A DNA stretch of 64,000 nucleotides from Clostridiaceae bacterium Marseille-Q4145 (lineage in GTDB: Bacteria > Bacillota > Clostridia > Lachnospirales > Lachnospiraceae). Of this stretch, positions 53,535 through 60,917 are shown in pieces. Position numbers and translations under genes: made by a program. Numbering within the stretch: the stretch's first letter is position 1; each line of letters begins with the position of its first letter. Below the pieces are notes generated by a model, which saw only the letters and a program-made list of their open reading frames with translations, was not told the origin of the DNA and searched no databases. Location of the stretch: NCBI GenBank assembly GCA_018223365.1, contig JAGTTP010000001.1, positions 496,001 to 560,000 of the forward strand, written 5' to 3'.

Positions 53535-54056
53535 TCAGTCTCCTTTTTTTCTTCTTTCAATGGTATAACTTATGAACAATATCACTCCGATTGCTGCCGC
53601 AATAATAGACGGTATCATTAACCGCATATAATCAATAGGGGCATTTTCGTATTGTCCTGTAACGATATATCGGTATAGCATATACTGGGTACTAAGTGTT
53701 GTGCTTTGTAGCGCAATTACATAGGCGAAATTTAATATGCTAACCATAATAAAAATCAGACCACTAATTAGCAACAGCGTCATTTTTCTGTTATGAAGAT
53801 TTATTTTCATCAAATCTTCTAAAGTTATTTGCTCATCAGTTTTGTTTGCCACACCTGCTTCTCCTTCCTTTAGCAAATCATCTAATGACACATGAAAAAT
53901 TCTGCTTATTTTAACGATACTTTCTAAATCAGGGGAAGTGCTATCTGACTCCCATTTGGAAATAGTCTGTCTGGATACGTTAAGTTTTTCTGCTAATTGT
54001 TCTTGTGTCATTCCCGAAAGTTTCCTTAATTGGTTGATTTTATTTCCAATTTCCAT
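53535..54056 (-). CDS. XRE-family regulator with membrane C terminus
   Basis: About 173 residues: an HTH_3 domain (INQLRKLSGMTQEQLAEKLNVSRQTISKWE...) followed by a linker and two membrane helices (MTLLLISGLIFIMVSILNFA and LMIPSIIAAAIGVILFISYT). Start MEIGNK after AAAGGAGGACAC. HTH regulators with a membrane part often control adjacent transport or stress genes; here it is translationally next to the lipoprotein. Confidence 0.82.
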   Translation of the reverse strand: MEIGNKINQLRKLSGMTQEQLAEKLNVSRQTISKWESDSTSPDLESIVKISRIFHVSLDDLLKEGEAGVANKTDEQITLEDLMKINLHNRKMTLLLISGLIFIMVSILNFAYVIALQSTTLSTQYMLYRYIVTGQYENAPIDYMRLMIPSIIAAAIGVILFISYTIERRKKGD

Positions 54057-54204
54057 TTTGTGTCCTCCTTTAAGAGCAATTTTAAATAAAATAAACAATT
54101 TTTTCTATCAACATTGCTTTACATTTGCGCTCAAAATAATAACATTTATGAAATTGCTTGTTTTTCTGCACTTTAAGTGTTCATATAAAGGCATTTAAAA
54201 GAAT

Positions 54205-54251
54205 ATCCCAAAAGCGATGCATTTAAATTTTAAACACGTCGCTTTTGGGAT
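54205..54251. terminator. Terminator upstream of the XRE-lipoprotein unit
   Basis: ATCCCAAAAGCGA and TCGCTTTTGGGAT pair perfectly around a 21-base loop. It separates the small membrane-protein genes from the XRE operon. Confidence 0.7.
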
Positions 54252-54299
54252 TCGAATAAGTCAAGTCCACTTTTATTTGGTTCAACAAACTGGAATTTC

Positions 54300-54485
54300 T
54301 CATTTCTTCATTTTAGGTGCAATAAGCAACACTACTGTCACAAGAAAATATACACCATACAGTAACCACGTAATAGTATTGTTCCATGGAAAACTCTTTT
54401 CTGGACGGTTCAATGCAAACATTATAAATACAATAGCTATAATCAGCATTATCAAACCGATGATCCTTGATATACTCTTTTTCAT
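54300..54485 (-). CDS. Small two-helix membrane protein
   Basis: About 61 residues: MKKSISRIIGLIMLIIAIVF (helix 1), RPEKSFPWNNT loop, ITWLLYGVYFLVTVVLLIAP (helix 2), KMKK end. AGGAGGTG six bases before the ATG. No family recognised. Confidence 0.65.
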   Translation of the reverse strand: MKKSISRIIGLIMLIIAIVFIMFALNRPEKSFPWNNTITWLLYGVYFLVTVVLLIAPKMKK

Positions 54486-54512
54486 GTAAAGCACCTCCTC
54501 GTCAAATTGAAG

Positions 54513-54953
54513 TTATTTTTCTTCTATAGATTCTGTTACATTAGTTCTATATTTCTCTTCACATGCTTTTAAGTAATCAAAGCATAATCCACCATCACAT
54601 CTATAGAAAAATGGATCTTTACAAATTATATTATCACTATTGAGAATAAATACAGGTATGATATCTTTATCGTTGCTGTTTATATAACTAATTTTGAAAC
54701 TGTATCCTGTTCTTCCAAGTGAAATGCCATCTCTTTTCATTGAAATACCTTGAATATTCGCCACTATATATTCGATATCTTCTGAATCGGTGATAGTAAA
54801 ACCAGTTCCTGTATTTCCATCGAACACATTTATATGGTCTACCTCAGAAGGATTTACATTCTTACCGAATTTCTTTGGCATGAAATAGTAACATACTGTA
54901 CCTACCAATAACACAGCAATTAAAATAACCAGAATACGCAGTTTCTTTTTCAT
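54513..54953 (-). CDS. Membrane-anchored DUF5301-like protein
   Basis: A 146-residue protein with one N-terminal helix (LRILVILIAVLLVGTVCYYF) and an extracytoplasmic domain: DHINVFDGNTGTGFTITDSE, IVANIQGISMKRDGISLGRTGYSFKISY, CKDPFFYRCDGGLCFDYL. It looks like DUF5301 as I remember it. Possibly paired with the small membrane protein that follows 27 bases later. Confidence 0.6.
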   Translation of the reverse strand: MKKKLRILVILIAVLLVGTVCYYFMPKKFGKNVNPSEVDHINVFDGNTGTGFTITDSEDIEYIVANIQGISMKRDGISLGRTGYSFKISYINSNDKDIIPVFILNSDNIICKDPFFYRCDGGLCFDYLKACEEKYRTNVTESIEEK

Positions 54954-55059
54954 ACACTCTTTACCTCCCCAAATATCGATTTGTCAATTTTATTTTATCA
55001 TATTTCATCATCGTATTTCAACTGCACGTTCTATCAGTATAGTGAACTCTCCTTTCAAA

Positions 55060-55345
55060 ATTTCCTCACGGTGAGGAAATTACAAAATTGCTCGTCAGCG
55101 ATTTCGTTTTTGTTGCACTGTTTGTGAGATAATCGTTTTGCAAAATGTTATGGCTGGGGGTATTAGGGGGCAGTGCCCCAGTGTAGCGGCTAACAAGTGG
55201 GAAAATGGCACGAGTGTCTATATTTTCCCTATGCTTGCTATAGCAAGTATAGGGAGAATATTTGACAGCGAGTGTATATAATTTCCCCATGCTTGCTATA
55301 TGCAAGTATGCGGGAATGTATATATTTTCCCCCTGCTTGCTAATA
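55060..55345. other. Hairpin-rich non-coding region (oriT-like candidate)
   Basis: Gene-free stretch with TTTCCTCACGGTGAGGAAA palindrome (from 55061), then two hairpins built on CTATGCTTGCTATAGCAAGTATAG (read in parts, about 55228-55252) and CATGCTTGCTATATGCAAGTATG (about 55288-55311), and a further TGCTTGCT. It lies downstream of the RHH and MobC-like genes. Such inverted repeats next to mobilisation genes mark oriT regions in Firmicutes elements; no nic site is identified. Confidence 0.4.
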
Positions 55346-55353
55346 ATGTTGAC

Positions 55354-55905
55354 CTACAGATTTTCGGTGTCAAGTAATGTGTTAAGCTGCGATTTCCACG
55401 CCATAATATTTTCGATTTCTTTTTCAAAAACATAGGATTCTTTTTGGCGTTTTCGTTCCAAAAATTTATTCCAATAATAGTCCTTTTCCTTTTCTAAATC
55501 ATTGATGTACTCTTGTAATTCGTCCCGTTCCTCTGAGGAATATTCTTCGGCATCAGCGGTCATTTCTGCCATTTCTTTTTTGTTGCTTTCAAGTTCATCC
55601 ATCAAATCAATATAATCGTCCAAATCTCCCCACAACAGCAAAAATTTCAGAAACGTATCATCTGAAAACATGGCAAACCAACAACGCTGATACCACTGTT
55701 CCGCATACATCCGTTCGTCACTTCCATTGGAATATGTTCCGTCTACTAAATCCCCGATGAAGTTCTCCAACAGTTCTGAAATCGTCAGACCGCCCTCACC
55801 GGATTTTTCGGCAAGGCGTCTCACATCTGCATCGGAAAGATTCACTGTTATGGTTCTTGGTTTTATAGTTTCAATTTCTTCTCTTTGTGAACTATAGTCT
55901 CTCAT
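55354..55905 (-). CDS. Ribbon-helix-helix/coiled-coil protein of ICE type
   Basis: A 183-residue protein: RTITVNLSDADVRRLAEKSG (RHH-like strand-helix), GGLTISELLENFIGDLVDGT, a Trp/Tyr-rich segment (AEQWYQRCWFAMFSDD), and a long Glu/Lys coiled coil (about 105-165). This composition is common in conserved hypothetical proteins of Tn916/Tn1549-like elements. Probably DNA-binding. GGGAGG precedes the ATG. Confidence 0.7.
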   Translation of the reverse strand: MRDYSSQREEIETIKPRTITVNLSDADVRRLAEKSGEGGLTISELLENFIGDLVDGTYSNGSDERMYAEQWYQRCWFAMFSDDTFLKFLLLWGDLDDYIDLMDELESNKKEMAEMTADAEEYSSEERDELQEYINDLEKEKDYYWNKFLERKRQKESYVFEKEIENIMAWKSQLNTLLDTENL

Positions 55906-55971
55906 TGCTTCCTCCCGTTTTATTCTGCTTGTTGTCCATAAATCAAACCAACATACAACACCAGAATATAT

Positions 55972-56334
55972 TTAATTATTTTCCTTTAAGCTATTAAGCA
56001 ATTCCAAAATCATTCTTAATTGTTCCAGTTTATCTGCATCAAAATTATCTGCTGATTCTAAACGTATTAAATGGTTTTCTATATTGCACAACTGACTTTT
56101 CACTTCACTTATTAAGCGTATATTTCCATAGCAAACAACTTTCTGATGCATTAGTGACTGAATACAAAATTCTTGTTTCAACAGACCAGATAGTGCCGCT
56201 CTTTGATTTATCTGGTCTCGCTCATCTTCGGTAACTCTCATATTGAAAATGATTTTACGCTTACGTCCCTTAGTATCTTGCTTTTTAACTTCTGTTTCAT
56301 TTTTTGAATCAGCCCTCTTAAACATTTTCATCAT
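55972..56334 (-). CDS. MobC-like plasmid mobilisation protein
   Basis: A 120-residue basic protein: IIFNMRVTEDERDQINQRAALSG is the RHH segment of MobC/relaxosome accessory proteins; LSGLLKQEFCIQSLM and ENHLIRLESADNFDADKLEQLRMILE follow. MobC helps relaxases nick oriT. The relaxase gene is missing here. The start overlaps the integrase 3' end by 17 bases; internal ATGs (56331, 56325) are also possible. Confidence 0.72.
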   Translation of the reverse strand: MMKMFKRADSKNETEVKKQDTKGRKRKIIFNMRVTEDERDQINQRAALSGLLKQEFCIQSLMHQKVVCYGNIRLISEVKSQLCNIENHLIRLESADNFDADKLEQLRMILELLNSLKENN

Positions 56335-57433
56335 CCCCTGTCAAATTTATTTTTTCACTAGCTCTAATCCTATCTTCCGATAGTTTCTCTGCAAGCTCAT
56401 ACTGTTTTGATGGATACAGGTGTGCGTACATATATGTGATTGATATTCCTTTATGTCCTAGCCGCTCCGCTATCGCAACTGGTGAAAATCCCAATTCAAT
56501 CAAATGTGCGGCATGAGAATGTCGCAAATCATGAATCCTAATTCTTTTTACACCGCTCTCTTTACAACCTCTATCCATTTCATGATGTAAGTAACTTTTG
56601 GTAACATTAAAAATCCTCATATTGGGTGTTATCCCATAAAGAGAAGCTATAAAATCTTGGATTTCTTCACACAAAAAATCCGGCAATGAAATAGTCCGAT
56701 TGCTCTGTTCCGTTTTAGGATCAGTAATCATATCTTTCTGTCCAATACGTTGATAGCTTTTATTGATAATTAACTGCTTCGTAACAAAATTAAAATCGCT
56801 TGGTGTCAATGCCAGAAGCTCTCCCTCTCTAATTCCAGTCCAATACAATATCTCAAATGCGTAATATGACACAGGTTTGACCTTCATATACTCGATAAAT
56901 TGCAAAAACTCGTCTTGCGTCCAGAAATGCATTTCTTTAGCATTTTGTCGCCCCATTTTTCCTGCTTGTGCAGATGGATTGACCGGTAACGAATAAAATC
57001 TTCTGGCATGGTTAAAAATTGCACTTAATTGATTTTGGATAGTACGCAGATATGTCGGTGAGTATGCATTTCCATCTTCATCTCTGGCGTTCAGCAACTC
57101 ATTCTGCCATTGGATAATATCCGATGCTTTTATAGATGCTAATGAGCGTGAGCCAAAGTAAGGAATAAGTTTATTATCAATGATATAACGCTTATTCTCC
57201 ATTGTGCTTTCCCTAATGCGTGGCTTCATATCATTCATATAAATCTCTGCAAATGCCTTAAAACTCATATTCATATCCTTAGACTGCGACTGTAGAAATT
57301 CCCTCTCCCATGCCAAAGCCTCTTTCTTTGTCTGAAATCCACGTTTAGTTTTAATCTGCTTGTTCCCCATCCAATCTATGTATCGAATATAGACCTTCCA
57401 AGTTCCTCTTTTTGTATCCTTGCTTGCACTCAA
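56318..57433 (-). CDS. int: Tyrosine integrase (Tn916 Int-type)
   Basis: A 371-residue phage-type integrase: N-terminal arm-binding domain (GTWKVYIRYIDWMGNKQIKTKRGF), SAM-like core-binding domain, and catalytic domain with Arg in WTGIREGELLAL, His/Arg in RIHDLRHSHAAHL, His in RLGHKGI and Tyr in TYMYAHLYP. It inserts elements by recombining short att repeats; the 20-bp repeat at guaA is the natural candidate. Its 3' end overlaps a MobC-like gene. Confidence 0.93.
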   Translation of the reverse strand: MSASKDTKRGTWKVYIRYIDWMGNKQIKTKRGFQTKKEALAWEREFLQSQSKDMNMSFKAFAEIYMNDMKPRIRESTMENKRYIIDNKLIPYFGSRSLASIKASDIIQWQNELLNARDEDGNAYSPTYLRTIQNQLSAIFNHARRFYSLPVNPSAQAGKMGRQNAKEMHFWTQDEFLQFIEYMKVKPVSYYAFEILYWTGIREGELLALTPSDFNFVTKQLIINKSYQRIGQKDMITDPKTEQSNRTISLPDFLCEEIQDFIASLYGITPNMRIFNVTKSYLHHEMDRGCKESGVKRIRIHDLRHSHAAHLIELGFSPVAIAERLGHKGISITYMYAHLYPSKQYELAEKLSEDRIRASEKINLTGDDENV

Positions 57434-57488
57434 AGTTAATCCTCCTAATACCTAATCGTCCAAGTATATATGGCATACATATATATGC

Positions 57489-57618
57489 GTCTATTTTTTA
57501 GACTTGAACTGTCGTCTATTTTTTAGATGAGTACAGGGTCTATTTTTTAGACGACAACGTTTTTCACTGTTTTCTTGTCGTCTGATTTTTAGATGCCACT
57601 CTCGTCTAATTTTTAGAA
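57489..57618. repeat. Iteron-like array of five GTCTAxTTTTTAGAx units
   Basis: Units at 57489-57503, 57514-57528, 57538-57552, 57580-57594 and 57604-57618, spaced 24-25 bases apart with one longer gap. Each is itself a weak palindrome (TCTA...TAGA). They lie directly after the Rep-like gene and upstream of int. Confidence 0.8.
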
Positions 57619-57645
57619 TCGTAAAATTCTTTTATTTGTTTTCCG

Positions 57646-58080
57646 TTATTTTCTTTGTGGTTGCTTTCTTTTGCTCTTAGCATTTTTACCGATACGTTCA
57701 TCTGTAAACCAATCTCTCCTTTTGCTATGGTAATTCTTCCATTCCGCACTAAATTCAAACTTCGACGGAGAATATGCATTTGATGCCAATTGTTTTATTA
57801 AACCATTATCTATCAATTCTTTTTTCACTTTCAAAAATGTTTGGCGGCTTATAGATGCATCTTTTATTGCATTCTCATACGTGTAAGTGAATACTTTGTT
57901 TCCTTTCGCTCTGAACTTCATGTACGTAAATACCCTATAACTATTTGCAGATAAATCCATCACAGCATCCGAATGAAATTGAGTATTAGCAAGTCTGACA
58001 TAACCGCTTTCTATACCGTTATCCGTTATTGTTTCATAAAACTCAAACTTCCTTATCGTACTCTTTCTAGATTTTCCCAT
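57646..58080 (-). CDS. Rep-like winged-helix protein
   Basis: About 144 residues: basic start MGKSRKSTIRKFEFYETITD, then YVRLANTQFHSDAVMDLSANSYRVFTYMKF (in two parts) and a winged helix (AIKDASISRQTFLKVKKELIDNGLIKQLASN), ending in a Lys/Arg-rich tail. The arrangement resembles the N-terminal WH domain of plasmid/phage replication initiators (RepA_N or RepB types). With the iteron-like repeats at its 3' side, a role in replication or copy control of the excised element is inferred. Weak ribosome binding site AAGGAG 10 bases from ATG. Confidence 0.6.
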   Translation of the reverse strand: MGKSRKSTIRKFEFYETITDNGIESGYVRLANTQFHSDAVMDLSANSYRVFTYMKFRAKGNKVFTYTYENAIKDASISRQTFLKVKKELIDNGLIKQLASNAYSPSKFEFSAEWKNYHSKRRDWFTDERIGKNAKSKRKQPQRK

Positions 58081-58154
58081 GACCACGTTTCTCCTTGATT
58101 ATCATATAAAAACGCGGTACAATTTATTAAACGAAATAAATATCCGCACTTTCT

Positions 58155-58186
58155 AACAGCTCTTCCTTTGCCGAGGGAGGGCTGTT
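58155..58186. terminator. Hairpin between Rep-like and Xis-like genes
   Basis: AACAGCTCTTCC and GGGAGGGCTGTT form a stem with one G-T/mismatch; the T-run lies on the plus side. Confidence 0.5.
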
Positions 58187-58393
58187 TTATTCTTTAGTCA
58201 TGCCGTAAATCTTTTTTTCATAATAAGCCTTTGGAATACGTCCGCAAATAGTTGTATAACCTTGCTCTTTCAGTTCTTCATTCCAACCTGCAATCATGCG
58301 ATACGCAAAAGGTCTGGAAATCTGTAAATCATGCATCACCGTTTCTACTCTCACAAAAAGCTGTTCACTTTTTAATTTTTTTGATGTACTCAT
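58187..58393 (-). CDS. Excisionase/HTH-like small protein
   Basis: A 68-residue DNA-binding protein: VRVETVMHDLQISRPFAYRM is a helix-turn-helix of the MerR/excisionase type, followed by IAGWNEELKEQGYTTICGRI. Size and place next to rep/int genes fit an Xis or small replication regulator. GGAGGTTGTGAATA precedes the ATG. It is expressed from a TTGACA-17-TAATAT promoter facing left. Confidence 0.7.
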   Translation of the reverse strand: MSTSKKLKSEQLFVRVETVMHDLQISRPFAYRMIAGWNEELKEQGYTTICGRIPKAYYEKKIYGMTKE

Positions 58394-58406
58394 TATTCAC
58401 AACCTC

Positions 58407-58520
58407 CATTTTGTTCTCTTTTTTGTTATTTAGTGACCATTTTGTTCCCCTTGTATTCATATTATCTCATGTAACACTTTTTGTCAATCTTTATTGTGCT
58501 CAGGTTCTCATTTTGTTCTT
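58407..58520. promoter_or_regulatory. Three GAACAAAATG operators between divergent genes
   Basis: Direct repeats CATTTTGTTCTC (58407-58418), CATTTTGTTCCC (58438-58449) and CATTTTGTTCTT (58509-58520). They flank the start of the Xis-like gene, its promoter, and the -35 of the XRE gene, as expected for repressor sites of the XRE protein. Confidence 0.65.
58459..58487 (-). promoter_or_regulatory. Promoter of the Xis/Rep-like genes
   Basis: On the minus strand, TTGACA (58487-58482), 17-base spacer, TAATAT (58464-58459): near-consensus. Confidence 0.8.
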
Positions 58521-58547
58521 GACAATGTATGTACAATGTATTAGAAT
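58519..58547 (+). promoter_or_regulatory. Promoter of the island XRE regulator
   Basis: TTGACA (58519-58524), 17-base spacer, TAGAAT (58542-58547). The spacer contains ACAATGTAT twice around GTAC. Confidence 0.85.
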
Positions 58548-58574
58548 AAAAGAAATATGATTGGAGATATTATT

Positions 58575-59090
58575 ATGAATGTCAGCGAAAAAATCAGATA
58601 TTATAGAGAACTCCGTGGGTTGACTCAACAACAGCTTGCGGATTTTTCTGGTATTCCTCTGGGTACACTAAAAAAGTACGAAACAGGTAATAGAAATCCC
58701 AAACAAGAACCTTTACAACGCATTGCTGATGCCTTACATATTAGTATCACCTCTTTTCAAGACATTCATTTAGAAACCATTGGAGAAGTTGCACCTTATC
58801 TATTTGCTATCTCCAAAGTTGGCAAAGTTCAGTTTCATGGTAACAAAGATGCTGATGGAAAATTTGACCTAAATACTCTGACCATATCTTTTGATTCTCC
58901 TGTATTAAAGCATTTTCTAAAGGAATGGGCAGACAGTAAAGTTATCATCGACCATTTAAGAGATGAAGCTCAATTTTCTCCAGATGAAACAACAAAAGCA
59001 TTTTTACTTAACCGTGCTGATGAAATTGAGCAAGAATTGGAACTCCGAATGGTTGATTCTCAAATGCTCATACAAAGTGCAAAAAAATAA
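58575..59090 (+). CDS. XRE-family regulator of the island
   Basis: About 171 residues: HTH_3 domain (KIRYYRELRGLTQQQLADFSGIPLGTLKKYE...NPKQEPLQRIADALHI) followed by an acidic C-terminal domain. It is the only plus-strand gene of the island core, transcribed away from the Xis-like gene with shared operators, the usual plan of an integration/excision switch. Start MNVSEK after GGAG; the upstream in-frame ATG at 58557 is less suited. A short terminator AGGAGCC/GGCTCCT follows at 59090-59108. Confidence 0.85.
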   Translation: MNVSEKIRYYRELRGLTQQQLADFSGIPLGTLKKYETGNRNPKQEPLQRIADALHISITSFQDIHLETIGEVAPYLFAISKVGKVQFHGNKDADGKFDLNTLTISFDSPVLKHFLKEWADSKVIIDHLRDEAQFSPDETTKAFLLNRADEIEQELELRMVDSQMLIQSAKK

Positions 59091-59160
59091 GGAGCCTTAT
59101 CGGCTCCTCGCTTGTTTATTCGTTGCATTTTCCTCAAACTGCAAGCATTTTGCAAGCACA

Positions 59161-59200
59161 AAGCCCAGAAACCTTTGATTTATAAGGCTTCTGGGCTTTA
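59161..59200 (-). terminator. Terminator after guaA, supplied by the island
   Basis: AAGCCCAGAA (59161-59170) and TTCTGGGCTT (59189-59198) pair. It lies just inside the island end, so the element provides a new terminator for guaA. Confidence 0.8.
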
Positions 59201-59205
59201 TTATA

Positions 59206-60783
59206 CTATTCAAACTCAATCGTTCCAGGTGGCTTACTGGTCAGATCATAGAATACTCTGTTCACTCCACGTACTTCATTAATAATTCTGCTCATGACAC
59301 CCTGCAATACTGCAAATGGAATCTCTGCTGCTTCTGCGGTCATGAAGTCAATGGTATTGACTGCGCGCAGTGCCACTGCATAGTCATAGGTTCTCTCGTC
59401 ACCCATAACGCCTACGGAACGCATATTGGTCAGAGCTGCAAAATACTGATTCGGCAACCATTTCGGGTTCTCGCCATGCTCTTCCTTATAGGCTGCGGCA
59501 GCCTTATCTACTTCATCACGATAGATATAGTCTGCATCCTGTACGATCCGTACTTTCTCCGCTGTTACTTCGCCGATAATACGAATACCAAGTCCCGGTC
59601 CCGGGAATGGCTGACGGAATACCAGCTTCTCCGGAATGCCAAGCTCCAGTCCGGCTTTGCGGACTTCATCCTTGAACAGATCGCGGAGTGGCTCGATGAT
59701 CTCCTTAAAGTCTACGAAATCCGGAAGACCGCCTACATTATGATGAGATTTGATCACCGCGGATTCTCCGCCAAGACCACTCTCTACCACGTCCGGATAA
59801 ATAGTTCCCTGTGCCAGGAAGTCAACGGCACCAATCTTCTTTGCTTCTTCCTCAAAGATACGAATGAACTCTTCGCCGATGATCTTACGTTTTGCTTCCG
59901 GCTCGGTAACACCTGCCAGCTTCTTGTAATATCTCTCCTGTGCATTGACACGGATAAAGTTCAGGTCGAACTGACCATTCGGTCCGAATACGTTCTCTAC
60001 CTCATCTCCTTCATCTTTACGAAGAAGACCATGATCTACAAATACACAGGTCAACTGTTTTCCAATTGCTCTGGAAAGAAGACCTGCTGCTACGGAAGAA
60101 TCCACACCACCAGATAAAGCCAACAGTACGCGGCCATCGCCGACTTTCTCACGAATCTCTTTTACCGTATGTTCTACGAATGCATCCATCTTCCAGTCTC
60201 CGGCACATCCGCAGACATTTTTCACGAAGTTATTGATCATCTTCGTGCCTTCTGCTGTATGGAGTACTTCCGGATGAAACTGAATTGCATACAGTTTTTC
60301 AGCCTCATTTTCAGCAGCCGCTACCGGACAGTCTGCCGTATGAGCAGAAATCTCAAATCCCGGAGCAATTTTTGAAATATAATCAAAATGACTCATCCAG
60401 CAGATCGTCTTCGGGGATACTCCCTCAAACACCTTGGAGTCCTTTTTGTCAATGATTACTTCTGTCTTACCGTATTCTCTTACCTCTGCACGCTCTACTT
60501 TTCCGCCAAGTACATGAGACATAAGCTGTGCACCATAGCAGAGACCAAGTACCGGAACTCCCAGTTTAAACAGCTCCTCTGTATAAGTCGGTGAATCCGG
60601 CTCATAACAACTGTTCGGTCCTCCTGTCAGGATAATTCCCTTCGGATTCATTGCCTTGATTTTCTCAATATCAGTTCTGTAAGAATAAATCTCACAGTAT
60701 ACATTACACTCTCTGACACGTCTTGCCACAAGCTGGTTGTACTGTCCACCGAAATCGAGAACGATCACCATTTCTCTGTTCAA
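59206..60783 (-). CDS. guaA: GMP synthase (glutamine-hydrolysing)
   Basis: A 525-residue two-domain enzyme: class I glutamine amidotransferase (VIVLDFGGQYNQLVARRVRE, GLCYGAQLMSHVLGG with nucleophile Cys, QFHPEVLHT with His and Glu) and ATP-pyrophosphatase domain (LALSGGVDSSVAAGLLSRA) ending PPGTIEFE. It converts XMP to GMP. The start is a TTG at 60783 with AGGAGG nine bases upstream. Its last codons are part of the 20-bp repeat flanking the island, so the element restores a functional end. Confidence 0.96.
   Translation of the reverse strand: MNREMVIVLDFGGQYNQLVARRVRECNVYCEIYSYRTDIEKIKAMNPKGIILTGGPNSCYEPDSPTYTEELFKLGVPVLGLCYGAQLMSHVLGGKVERAEVREYGKTEVIIDKKDSKVFEGVSPKTICWMSHFDYISKIAPGFEISAHTADCPVAAAENEAEKLYAIQFHPEVLHTAEGTKMINNFVKNVCGCAGDWKMDAFVEHTVKEIREKVGDGRVLLALSGGVDSSVAAGLLSRAIGKQLTCVFVDHGLLRKDEGDEVENVFGPNGQFDLNFIRVNAQERYYKKLAGVTEPEAKRKIIGEEFIRIFEEEAKKIGAVDFLAQGTIYPDVVESGLGGESAVIKSHHNVGGLPDFVDFKEIIEPLRDLFKDEVRKAGLELGIPEKLVFRQPFPGPGLGIRIIGEVTAEKVRIVQDADYIYRDEVDKAAAAYKEEHGENPKWLPNQYFAALTNMRSVGVMGDERTYDYAVALRAVNTIDFMTAEAAEIPFAVLQGVMSRIINEVRGVNRVFYDLTSKPPGTIEFE
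59211..59230. repeat. Attachment site repeat, right copy (attR-like)
   Basis: CAAACTCAATCGTTCCAGGT, encoding the PGTIEF end of GuaA on the minus strand; identical to 47649-47668. Confidence 0.8.
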
Positions 60784-60917
60784 TCCGCTTTTCCTCCTAA
60801 TTTCTCTCAATTGTCCTTATTATAGATTATGGGATATTTTCTGACAACCCCAAAACCGAATTTTATCCAATGATCGAAGAAATAAAAATGTCGGATCCCA
60901 ACGCTTCACAGTGCCAT

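Larger units (their letters stand above)
47649..59230. mobile_element. Integrated genomic island at the 3' end of guaA (11.6 kb)
   Basis: Bounded by a 20-bp direct repeat, one copy in the guaA 3' end. It contains a tyrosine integrase, Xis-like and MobC-like proteins, a Rep-like protein with iteron-like repeats, an XRE regulator with its own divergent promoter, an FRG-domain protein and IS3 copies. guaA is a known target for integrative elements. No relaxase or conjugation gene is present, so it is probably a degraded mobilisable element. The stretch 47669-48031 has no gene that I can support. Confidence 0.75.

Noticed and set aside
55066..55305. 79-codon frame in the hairpin-rich region
   Set aside because: It runs through inverted repeats and has no ribosome binding site; the region looks structural.
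60784..60917. Possible guanine riboswitch upstream of guaA
   Set aside because: No purine riboswitch core (paired loops around conserved TATA/CCTA elements) can be found in this leader.
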